Below are positions 1-8,047 of a stretch of 64,000 bases of DNA, piece by piece; position 1 is the first letter of the stretch; the number at the start of each line of letters is the position of its first letter. Below the pieces are notes generated by a model. That model worked only from the letters and a program-made list of their open reading frames with translations, was not told the DNA's origin and searched no databases. Source of the DNA: UBA4416 sp036676295 (GTDB taxonomy: Bacteria; Bacteroidota; Bacteroidia; B-17B0; Aurantibacillaceae); assembly GCA_036676295.1 (NCBI GenBank), contig JAKFDE010000031.1, positions 1 through 64,000 of the forward strand, written 5' to 3'. The translations under genes and the position numbers were made by a program.

Positions 1-114
1 AAAGTACATATCCTTTTTCTAACCACCAAATTTATTTTCAAAAAAATTAAATCTTTTTTTAAATAAATTCTCCTACTCCTCTTTCCTCAAACAACCTTAT
101 CAATTAACGGGCTG

Positions 115-144
115 CAAATGTAAGCATCTTTTCTTAATACCAAA
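115..144 (-). promoter_or_regulatory. Leftward Bacteroidota-type promoter at the window edge
   Basis: Read on the minus strand, TTTG (144-141) is followed after 18 bases by TACATTTG (122-115), which matches the Bacteroidota promoter pattern TTTG / TAnnTTTG with normal spacing. Transcription would start near position 108 and run out of the window to the left, so a gene whose start lies beyond position 1 is expected. Nothing codes between 1 and 240. This is read by eye from consensus only. Confidence 0.6.
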
Positions 145-249
145 GAAAAAATTTAAAGATTTTGTGAGTTTTTTTTCGCTTTAATGTAAAGTGCTGATTT
201 TCTGTTAATTATTTTTATAAAAATTTGAGTTATTAACTACCAAAAACAA

Positions 250-286
250 CTTCGGCAGTAAAATGGTTTAGATTTTACTGCCGAAG
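250..286 (-). terminator. Terminator hairpin downstream of yajQ
   Basis: A perfect 15-bp inverted repeat (250-264 with 272-286) has a 7-base loop. On the minus strand it is followed by a T-rich tract. It lies just past the yajQ stop codon, so it most likely ends the leftward yajQ transcript. Confidence 0.8.
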
Positions 287-307
287 AGAAAAAATTATAA
301 TAAATAA

Positions 308-796
308 TTATTTCATATTAACGAATTGAAGAGGAACTTCATATTCTCCTTTTCTACATAGTGTTATAACGGCCTGCAGATCATTAATACTTTTACTTGA
401 TACACGAATGATATCATCCATAGTTTGTGCAGTTACCTTGATTTTACTGTCTTTAATATCTTTTAGAATCTTCTTAGAGGCTTCTTTTTCTATGCCTTGA
501 CGAATTCTGATCTCTTTTTTAATCACCATTCCGGAGGAATAATGTGCTTTGCTTTCGTCTAAACATCTTGGATCTAAGCCTTGCTTAATCATACGACTAT
601 GAATGGCGTCGATGATAGCCTGTAGCCTCATATCGTGTTCTGTTGTAATATTAATGATCAAGTCTTTTTTATTAAAATCTACTTCACTTTTAGAATCTCT
701 AAAATCAAATCGATTTAAAATTTCTTTTTTAGCTACATTAATAGCATTATCAAGGGTTTGAGGATCTGCTTTGCTTGTAATATCAAATGAGGGCAT
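308..796 (-). CDS. yajQ: YajQ family nucleotide-binding protein (UPF0234)
   Basis: The protein has 162 residues, the usual length for the YajQ/UPF0234 family. The N-terminus MPSFDITSKAD and the duplicated alpha/beta layout (two ferredoxin-like halves) are typical. YajQ homologues are small cytosolic proteins reported to bind nucleotides, including cyclic di-GMP in Xanthomonas, but the role in Bacteroidota is not settled. The gene stands alone: it is divergent from the large exported protein at 1051 and ends in a strong hairpin at 250-286. The ATG at 796 is the natural start because the conserved N-terminus begins there. Confidence 0.93.
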   Translation of the reverse strand: MPSFDITSKADPQTLDNAINVAKKEILNRFDFRDSKSEVDFNKKDLIINITTEHDMRLQAIIDAIHSRMIKQGLDPRCLDESKAHYSSGMVIKKEIRIRQGIEKEASKKILKDIKDSKIKVTAQTMDDIIRVSSKSINDLQAVITLCRKGEYEVPLQFVNMK

Positions 797-911
797 GCTA
801 ATAGTTTTTAGTTATAAGTGTTTAGTTATTTGATGTGTATATGTAACGATAAAAGTAAGAATTTTTGAGGAACGTGGTATAACTATTATATCAAAATAAA
901 TATAGAGATGA

Positions 912-944
912 TCTCTCCCCCCAACTCCACTACAACAGGAGAGA
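912..944. repeat. Intergenic inverted repeat, family C copy 1
   Basis: The 7-base arms TCTCTCC (912-918) and GGAGAGA (938-944) are complementary. The segment 930-943 (CTACAACAGGAGAG) matches 13 of 14 bases of 5620-5633 at the other end of the next gene. It lies in the divergent gap between yajQ and the large exported protein. Confidence 0.5.
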
Positions 945-1021
945 AGAGCAAGTATTCGTAAATATTAAAAAGATTAACTTTTTGTTTGTAACTATCTGTG
1001 GCTTTTATTCGTCCTGTTCAA

Positions 1022-1029
1022 TATATTTG
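1022..1029 (+). promoter_or_regulatory. -7 promoter element of the large exported protein
   Basis: TATATTTG matches the Bacteroidota -7 consensus TAnnTTTG exactly. It ends 21 bases before the ATG at 1051. It lies downstream of an earlier in-frame ATG at 982, so that earlier codon would not be on the transcript. A clear -33 element is not visible at normal spacing. Confidence 0.5.
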
Positions 1030-1050
1030 AAAAGGAACAAAACCAAGACT

Positions 1051-4000
1051 ATGTTTAAAAAAATATTTCTTACGTCGCTATTAATTATAGCTGTAAATGC
1101 CATTAAAGCGCAAAAATTAACTCAGTTCAGTACAGACTCTGTTAAGTTTATAAAAGAACTCAACGAATATTTTTATGATTTTTCAGCCAATAAAAAAGAT
1201 GCAGAAGAATACATTTTAGGATTTCAAAAAGTTTGGAAATCTCCTGAATTTCCTGGTAAATACAGAACTGCTGTTTATAAAACAAGTAATGCGATGCTTC
1301 AACGTAAGTTAAAGCCATATCCTTATTTTATAAGTTATTTAAACGCGGTAGTAAATTGTTATAATTCGAAACAAAGCGCCAGCACTTTTGATAATTGGCA
1401 AGCTTGTATTGAAAAAATATTTAATTCGAAGAACTTAAAAAGTTATGGTGATTATTTAGAGATGAGTGAAAATATTTTTGTGAATAATACCTTTTACAAA
1501 TCGCCAACTTATGCTTACAGGAGTTTAGAATCTAATTATAAATTTGAATTTGATTCTATTCCAAAGGTTACTTTTCCAACTTTTACACTTATTGGTTCCA
1601 GTCCGAGAGGTGACTCCATTTCAATCAATAACATTCAAGGAATATATTATCCAAGTACAGGGAAATTTGTTGGAAAAGGTGGTAGGCTGAGTTGGAAACG
1701 TACAGGCGTAGAAGGCGATGTGTATGCAGATCTAATTCGTGTAAATATAGATTGTAAAACAGGAGGCTACACCTCTGACTCTGCAACCTTTGTAGGGAAA
1801 CAATATTTTGATGTACCACAAAAAGGAAGAGTAACAGATAAAATTGTGACGGAGAACAGTGATCCAACATATCCTCGCTTTGACTCTTATAGTAAACGAT
1901 TAGTGGTTAGAAATATTTATCCGGATGTAGATTATGATGGTGGATTTGGTATGAGAGGAAACAAATTTGTAGGGTCTGGTAGTGCACAAAGCCCTGCGAA
2001 ATTAATTTTTAAACGTAATAATCTTAAATTTTTAGAGATATCTGCTCGTGCATTTGCCATGACCAAAGATAAAATTAATGCTAAACCTGCGGCTATAAAA
2101 TTCTTTTTAGAAAAAGATTCTATTTTACATCCAGGTTTAAGTTTTGTATACCAAGTTGAGAAGAAAACCATTACACTTTTAAGAACAGATGATGGCTTAG
2201 AGAAATCGCCTTACTTTAATACGTACCACAAAGTAGATATGTACTTTGAACAATTGGTATGGAAAATTGATGAACCTAAAATTGATTTTAATTTCTTACC
2301 TAATAACACACAAGGCGAAGCTTTTTTTGAATCACAGGATTTTTACTCACGTGGAAGATTAGATGCTATTAGAGGGCAGGAGCAAATAAGTCCGGTGCAA
2401 AAAATGAATGAGTACTACAATTCTAATGGTAATCAATTAAGTTTTACAGTAGTTGACTTTGCGAAATTCATAAAATTTTTAGCGGTTGATCTAAGGCCAA
2501 TTATTTTTAAAATGGCCATTTTTGGATTGATCAGCTATGAGCCGGAAACGGATATCATTACTATTAAACCTCGCTTTTTTGATTATATCAAATTTTCAAA
2601 ACACGAAAAAGATTACGACATCATTACCATACATTCTATTTTTCCTAATAAAACCAATGCCACGATGAGTTTAGTAAATAACTCATATGATATCACTATC
2701 AGAGGTGTTGAAAATATTTTATTAAGTGATACTCAAAAGGTTTTTATGTTTCCTAGAAAAAATGAAATGGTTTTGAAAAAGAACAGAACCTTTGAATTTT
2801 CGGGTACAGTAGCTTCAGGAAAATTCGAATTTCATGGTAAAGATTTTGTTTTTGATTATGATCAATTTAAAATGAAAATGAAAACCATTGACTCTTGTAG
2901 AATTTACGTTGTATCAAGAGAGCCGGATGCTAATGGAGAATATCCTTTTAAAAGAGTGCAAACCGTAATTGAAAATTTAAATGGAGAGTTGAAAATTGAT
3001 GCGCCTAAAAACCATAGTGGTTATGGCAAAGCTCCTACCTTTCCAAGCTTTGAAAGCTTTAAAGAAAGTTATACGTTTTATGACAAAAAAACAATATTTA
3101 AAGGCGTTTACAATCGTGATAAATTTTATTTCAAATTAGATCCTTTTAACATTGACAGTTTAGATAATTTCAGAAATGAAGGATTAATATTTGATGGAGA
3201 GTTTTCGTCGGCAGGTATCTTCCCTACTTTCAGAGAAAAATTAACGTTGCAAAAAGATTATTCCTTAGGTTTTATTCGCCCTACTCCGCCCGGTGGTTAT
3301 CAAGTGTATGGAGGTAAAGCAAAATTTGAAAATGAAATTCGATTAAGTAATAAAGGTTTAAGAGCTGATGGAGATTTGAATTATGTAACTTCTACAACCA
3401 AATCAAAAGATTTTATATTTTTTCCTGACAGCATGAACACCTTGGCTAATTCCTTTGATATAAAAGAACAAGTTGATCCAATCGAATTTCCACAAGCACA
3501 CGGTGATACAGTTTACATTCATTGGATGCCGTATAAGGATGTGATGAATGCAACTGATAAAGCAAGCCCGTTTAAAACTTATAATAATACCTGCACGTTC
3601 AAAGGAAGATACTCTTTAAGTCCACAAGAGCTACGTGGAAAAGGTGTGGTAGATATGGTTAAAGCAGATATTGAAGCCGTTAACATTCTTTTTAAACAGC
3701 ATAAATTCTTTTCGGATACTGCCAATTTCCATTTAAAAGCTATTGAAGAAGAAGGTTTAACTTTTGCTTCGGATAATGTGAATGCTAAAATGGATCTAAA
3801 AGCACGCGTAGGAGAGTTTGTGGCCAATGGCAAAGGTTCTATTGTTAGATTCCCTAAAAACCAATACGTTGCTTACATGGAGCGATTTAAATGGTTTATG
3901 GATAGTGAAGAAATTCAGTTAGGAGATGAAAATAAAAAATTAGATGGAAGTGTTGAAAATGCCTTAGATCTGGAAGGTCCTGAATTTATTTCTGTTCATC

Positions 4001-5517
4001 CAAAACAGGATTCGTTAAGATTTTTAGCGCCTGCGGCAAAATACAATATCAGAAAATGTATCATTAATTGTATTAATGTACCATTCATCAACGTAGCTGA
4101 TGCGCGATTGTTCCCTGATTCGGGTAAAGTAACGATCTATAAAAATGCGGTGATGGATACTTTAGAAAACTCAAGTATCTTAGCCAATACAGTTACAAAA
4201 TACCATACAATACGTAATGTAACGGCCAATATTTTTGGAAGAAAAAATTATCTTGCTAAAGGAGAATATCAATATTTGGATGAGAACAACAAACCTTACC
4301 TTATTCAGTTTAACACCATAAAACCCGATACCAGTGGGCAAACTGTGTCGGAAGGGGTAATTGGCGAGGATGCTAAATTCCAATTCAACGATTACTTCAG
4401 TTTTGCCGGAAAAGTATATTTATTTGCCTCCAATAAATTTTTAACCTACGAGGGTGGAACAAAAATTGTTCACAATTGTGGTAGAATTGGAAAAGCTTAT
4501 TTGAAATTTAATGGTGAGATCGATCCAAAAGATATCTTGATTCCCTTACCTGCAAAAGCTACTGATATGAATGGATTACCGGTTGGTTCGGCTATTATTT
4601 ACGGTCCGGATACTAACATGGTTTATTCATCCTTTGTATCATTAAGAGGTGGAAGAAAAGATATTGATGTTGTTGGTGCAGATGGATTTTTAGGGTTTAA
4701 GCGCGAAACAGGAGAATACATTATTACTAACAAAGAAAAATTTGTTGAGCAATCTTTGCCCGGAAATTTAATCAGTTTAAACACATCTAATTGTAAAGTT
4801 TACGCCGAAGGGAAAATGGATCTGGGCGCCAACTTGGGTCAAGTAAAACTAAACACGTTTGGTTTAGCCACACATAGTACCATTAACGATTCTGCCACTT
4901 TTGAGTTAATGACTACCATTGATTTTTTCTTTGATAAAGGCGCAATGAAAAAAATGTTTAAAGATGCCGAAGTTTTTCTTGGAACATTAGCGCCGGTAGA
5001 TTTTGGCAGTAAAGTTTTTACTAAAGGTGTAACTGAAATATTAGGCAAAGAAAAAGCCGATAAAGTAATTGCCGATTTAAATTTAAATGGAAGTATTAAA
5101 AGATTTCCTGATGAGTTTGAATCATCACTACTAATTACTAATGTGGAAATGAAATACGATAAAACCTCTCGTTCATTTATATCTGTTGGAAAAATTGGAC
5201 TTGGTGCCATAGCTAAAAATGAACTGTACAGACAAGTGCCAGGTAACATTCAAATTAAGAAACAAAAAGGAGGAGATATTTTAACCATTTACTTTGAACT
5301 TGATCCTAACTCCTGGTATTACTTTACTTACTTTAAAGGTGTGATGAGTGCTGTAAGTAGCAACCCTGAGTTCAATAACATCATTAAAGAAATGAAACCG
5401 AAAGACAGAAAGCAAGACGTAAAAGAAGGCCCTGCTTATCAATTCAATCTTTGCAGTCCTGTAAAACGAGATCAATTCTTAAGAAAAATGAAAATGATGA
5501 ATTCAACTGAAGAATAA
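1051..5517 (+). CDS. Very large exported protein of unknown function
   Basis: The protein has 1488 residues. I start it at 1051 because a clean signal peptide (MFKKIFLTSLLIIAV..., cleaved after KAQ near residue 21) begins there and a -7 promoter element sits just upstream. An in-frame ATG at 982 only adds a sequence that does not look like a leader. After a roughly 150-residue helical N-terminal part, almost all of the chain looks like alternating beta strands with recurring short units such as FEFHGKDFVFDY and KGKGSIV. This suggests a long beta-structured periplasmic or surface protein, loosely like OstA or AsmA-type proteins. I recognise no named domain, no CHU_C sorting tail and no clear outer-membrane barrel end. 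It stands alone between a divergent yajQ and a convergent gene, and ends at a bidirectional terminator. Confidence 0.9.
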   Translation: MFKKIFLTSLLIIAVNAIKAQKLTQFSTDSVKFIKELNEYFYDFSANKKDAEEYILGFQKVWKSPEFPGKYRTAVYKTSNAMLQRKLKPYPYFISYLNAVVNCYNSKQSASTFDNWQACIEKIFNSKNLKSYGDYLEMSENIFVNNTFYKSPTYAYRSLESNYKFEFDSIPKVTFPTFTLIGSSPRGDSISINNIQGIYYPSTGKFVGKGGRLSWKRTGVEGDVYADLIRVNIDCKTGGYTSDSATFVGKQYFDVPQKGRVTDKIVTENSDPTYPRFDSYSKRLVVRNIYPDVDYDGGFGMRGNKFVGSGSAQSPAKLIFKRNNLKFLEISARAFAMTKDKINAKPAAIKFFLEKDSILHPGLSFVYQVEKKTITLLRTDDGLEKSPYFNTYHKVDMYFEQLVWKIDEPKIDFNFLPNNTQGEAFFESQDFYSRGRLDAIRGQEQISPVQKMNEYYNSNGNQLSFTVVDFAKFIKFLAVDLRPIIFKMAIFGLISYEPETDIITIKPRFFDYIKFSKHEKDYDIITIHSIFPNKTNATMSLVNNSYDITIRGVENILLSDTQKVFMFPRKNEMVLKKNRTFEFSGTVASGKFEFHGKDFVFDYDQFKMKMKTIDSCRIYVVSREPDANGEYPFKRVQTVIENLNGELKIDAPKNHSGYGKAPTFPSFESFKESYTFYDKKTIFKGVYNRDKFYFKLDPFNIDSLDNFRNEGLIFDGEFSSAGIFPTFREKLTLQKDYSLGFIRPTPPGGYQVYGGKAKFENEIRLSNKGLRADGDLNYVTSTTKSKDFIFFPDSMNTLANSFDIKEQVDPIEFPQAHGDTVYIHWMPYKDVMNATDKASPFKTYNNTCTFKGRYSLSPQELRGKGVVDMVKADIEAVNILFKQHKFFSDTANFHLKAIEEEGLTFASDNVNAKMDLKARVGEFVANGKGSIVRFPKNQYVAYMERFKWFMDSEEIQLGDENKKLDGSVENALDLEGPEFISVHPKQDSLRFLAPAAKYNIRKCIINCINVPFINVADARLFPDSGKVTIYKNAVMDTLENSSILANTVTKYHTIRNVTANIFGRKNYLAKGEYQYLDENNKPYLIQFNTIKPDTSGQTVSEGVIGEDAKFQFNDYFSFAGKVYLFASNKFLTYEGGTKIVHNCGRIGKAYLKFNGEIDPKDILIPLPAKATDMNGLPVGSAIIYGPDTNMVYSSFVSLRGGRKDIDVVGADGFLGFKRETGEYIITNKEKFVEQSLPGNLISLNTSNCKVYAEGKMDLGANLGQVKLNTFGLATHSTINDSATFELMTTIDFFFDKGAMKKMFKDAEVFLGTLAPVDFGSKVFTKGVTEILGKEKADKVIADLNLNGSIKRFPDEFESSLLITNVEMKYDKTSRSFISVGKIGLGAIAKNELYRQVPGNIQIKKQKGGDILTIYFELDPNSWYYFTYFKGVMSAVSSNPEFNNIIKEMKPKDRKQDVKEGPAYQFNLCSPVKRDQFLRKMKMMNSTEE

Positions 5518-5540
5518 ATATTGAATGTAGAGAAACAAAA

Positions 5541-5569
5541 AAAAGACCAACTGATATAGTTGGTCTTTT
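5541..5569. terminator. Bidirectional terminator between convergent genes
   Basis: A perfect 12-bp stem (5541-5552 with 5558-5569) has a 5-base loop. It is flanked by A-rich sequence on the left and T-rich sequence on the right, so it can end both the rightward large exported protein gene and the leftward MuiA-like gene. Confidence 0.88.
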
Positions 5570-5600
5570 TTTATTGAGAGATTAAACTCATCAGGTATTC

Positions 5601-5645
5601 GACCTCACCCCTAGCCCGTCTACAAAAGGAGAGGGGAAAAGGAAT
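5601..5645. repeat. Intergenic repeat, family C copy 2
   Basis: This C-rich then G-rich stretch has a CTACAAAAGGAGAGGGG half that can pair imperfectly with the preceding CCTCACCCC part. It shares 13 of 14 bases (5620-5633) with the copy at 930-943. The two copies bracket the large exported protein gene. Confidence 0.5.
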
Positions 5646-5649
5646 AGAA

Positions 5650-7332
5650 TTAATTGATTGCAACCGGCATATTTTTAGGAGCTTTAATTTGATAAACCAA
5701 GGTGATTTTTTTAGTGTCTTTAGCTTGAATAGTAGAGCGCCAGGTTAATATCCCTGTGACCTCATCATATTTAGCGCCAGATACTTCTTTACGCTCAATG
5801 CTGATAGTTTTGTCTTGTGTTAATGGTAATTGATCTTCTACTTCAATTTCTATTTTATTAGCTCGGGAATTCTTCATCGTAATTTCATAAGTGTATTGGT
5901 GCACTTTATCATTATCTAATAATTTTTCGTAACATTTATCTTTTATTTTTTGGCGTTTAATGGCTATGTTCTTATCAATACCCAATGATAATTGGATCGT
6001 ATCTTCTGTACCACCCGGTACTAAACTGGTTGCGCCAATATAAGAGCCGTCGTAATAAATAGAAGCTTCGCCGCCCATTGTAATAGCATCTTCCCAATCA
6101 GGTAATACGGCGGTTAAATACACATTGTTATTTAATTTAGGAATAGATTTGTAACGGTACATCGTTTTTAAATCTTTCACTAAAATGGCTGCGAAATGTT
6201 GTTTACCATCGCTTGGAATATTGTAGTTCAATTTTATTTCATATTCTGTTTCTATGATATTTTCGCTAACAATTGTATAATCCGAAGCGTTTTTTGCTAT
6301 AGCATAACCATCTTCTAAAGCAGCAGTACCTGTTGCAACTTTTTCGGAATCGTAAGCACCATTGATTGAAGAAGGAACATTTGCATAACGATCTTTTTGA
6401 TTTAATTTTTTGTAGTTATAATGAGTATAACCCAAGTACCAAGGAGATAACACCGGCAAATTATAAGAACGATTAGGGTTAGCGGTAGATAACACCAATC
6501 TTACATTTCCCCAATCGATACCGGATTGTTGATGAATTTGAGCTTTGTAAGTTAATTTGATATTCTGTTCGTTTGAGACAGCTCTTAAGTCGTAAGAAGG
6601 TGTCCAGCCGGCATTAGTGATATAATAATTTAAATTAATGGTTGCTAAAGTTGCCTGATCAGCGATCACATGAACTAAAATCCTGTAATCTACTTTTTCA
6701 ACTTCGCCGGTATTGTTTTGATTAGCTAATTCATTACTCACTTCATTGATACGCTCATTTAAAATTAATTTTTTAGCTTCCAGTTTTTCTCTTTCGCGTT
6801 TTAATTTTAGTTGCTCTGTATTGATATTAAATAGTTTTTCTCTCAGATAAGTTAATCCATCTTTTAATAAAAGAATACTGTCTTTTTTTGATTGACCTTT
6901 ATACAAATTATAATTCAATAACACGTTTTTTTCCATGGTTAATGCATCTGACTTTGCTGTAATTTCTTCCAGTAAATAATTTAATTCCTGGATGCTGTCA
7001 TTTACATGTTTCAATAATTTTTTATAGCGTACATCACCAAGAAGTTTAGCTTTATTCAATTCAGGATAATGTACAATATGCTGAATATCTGCGATGATGA
7101 AGTTTCCATTACCGGATGCCTGAATAGCAGAAGCATTAATGCAATTTTCTAAGCCTGTAAACATTAAAATATTGGGACCTGCAACCAAATTAACCGAAGC
7201 GTTGCGGTGTACCTGAGCGCCTTGTGTATAGACTACAATTTTTTCGGGTTTTGACTTAACTGTCTTTTCGGTTTCTGCGGCTTTTGTATTAAAGATGTTT
7301 AAACAAAAAGCCAATATCATCAAGTTTTTCAT
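5650..7332 (-). CDS. MuiA-like protein (DUF4140 / DUF4139 domains)
   Basis: The protein has 560 residues and a short signal peptide (MKNLMILAFCLNIFNTKA). Residues 30-130 fit the DUF4140 N-terminal domain (VYTQGAQVHR...). A charged coiled coil (about 130-200) follows, and the rest fits DUF4139, including the VDYRILVHV, NAGWTPSYDLR and LVLSTANPN segments. This is the architecture of the mucoidy inhibitor MuiA family, whose biochemical role is unknown; the export signal points to the periplasm. It is the last of three leftward genes after recR and shares the terminator at 5541-5569. Confidence 0.85.
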   Translation of the reverse strand: MKNLMILAFCLNIFNTKAAETEKTVKSKPEKIVVYTQGAQVHRNASVNLVAGPNILMFTGLENCINASAIQASGNGNFIIADIQHIVHYPELNKAKLLGDVRYKKLLKHVNDSIQELNYLLEEITAKSDALTMEKNVLLNYNLYKGQSKKDSILLLKDGLTYLREKLFNINTEQLKLKREREKLEAKKLILNERINEVSNELANQNNTGEVEKVDYRILVHVIADQATLATINLNYYITNAGWTPSYDLRAVSNEQNIKLTYKAQIHQQSGIDWGNVRLVLSTANPNRSYNLPVLSPWYLGYTHYNYKKLNQKDRYANVPSSINGAYDSEKVATGTAALEDGYAIAKNASDYTIVSENIIETEYEIKLNYNIPSDGKQHFAAILVKDLKTMYRYKSIPKLNNNVYLTAVLPDWEDAITMGGEASIYYDGSYIGATSLVPGGTEDTIQLSLGIDKNIAIKRQKIKDKCYEKLLDNDKVHQYTYEITMKNSRANKIEIEVEDQLPLTQDKTISIERKEVSGAKYDEVTGILTWRSTIQAKDTKKITLVYQIKAPKNMPVAIN

Positions 7333-7405
7333 AAAATAGAGTTTTAGAATTTCTATTTAGATGAAAAAGATTTTAGAATTCCATAAAGGAATTAAAAATT
7401 AATTA

Positions 7406-8023
7406 TTACCTCGTTAAACTATTGTTATAAGGAATGCGATTAATGATAGAACGACCAAGTGTTACTTCATCGGTATATTCTAACTCATCACCCACAGCAA
7501 TACCACGTGCAATAGCAGAAAGAGTTACCTCATAAGCAGCTAATTTTTTAAAAATGAAAAAACTGGTGGTTTCGCCTTCCATAGTTGCGTTAAGAGCTAA
7601 AATAATTTCTTTTACTTCTTGTGTAGCTACTTTTGAGACTAAAGAATCAATGGTTAAATTACTCGGCCCTACTCCTTCCATAGGAGAGATCAAGCCACCT
7701 AATACATGATAAACGCCTTTGTATAAACCTGTGTTTTCGATAGCCATCACATCTCTGTAATCCTGCACCACACAAACTAATTGATGGTTTCGTACAGGAT
7801 TAGCGCATACATCACAAATATCATGATCGGAAATAGTATGACATTTTTTGCAAAATTTCAAATCGCTTTTAAGAGCTTTAAGTATTTCCGCAAAATTAGA
7901 CACATCCTGTGTATCTTGTTTAATCAAATGCAAGACATAACGCAGCGCTGATTTTTTTCCAACTCCGGGCAAGCCCGAAAAATGGTTAACTGCTTGTTCT
8001 ATTAATTTAGAGGTAAATTCCAT
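7406..8023 (-). CDS. recR: Recombination mediator protein RecR
   Basis: The 205-residue length is that of the family. It shows, in order, the N-terminal helix-hairpin-helix (LPGVGKKSALRY), the four-cysteine zinc finger (CKKCHTISDHDICDVC), and the Toprim domain starting at VCVVQDYRDVMAIE. RecR works with RecO and RecF to load RecA on gapped DNA in the cytosol. It lies 24 bases downstream of the exported TPR protein gene and about 70 bases upstream of the MuiA-like gene. There is no functional link to these neighbours beyond shared direction. Confidence 0.97.
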   Translation of the reverse strand: MEFTSKLIEQAVNHFSGLPGVGKKSALRYVLHLIKQDTQDVSNFAEILKALKSDLKFCKKCHTISDHDICDVCANPVRNHQLVCVVQDYRDVMAIENTGLYKGVYHVLGGLISPMEGVGPSNLTIDSLVSKVATQEVKEIILALNATMEGETTSFFIFKKLAAYEVTLSAIARGIAVGDELEYTDEVTLGRSIINRIPYNNSLTR

Positions 8024-8047
8024 TGGGACCGTTTAACTAAATAAATT

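Noticed and set aside
982..1050. In-frame ATG extending the large exported protein by 23 residues
   Set aside because: The extra residues do not form a signal peptide and lie partly upstream of the -7 element at 1022-1029; the ATG at 1051 opens a clean leader.
1625..5475. Several open frames of 60-136 codons on the minus strand inside the large exported protein gene
   Set aside because: They mirror the coding frame, have no leader or domain of their own, and the plus-strand frame is continuous with a signal peptide.
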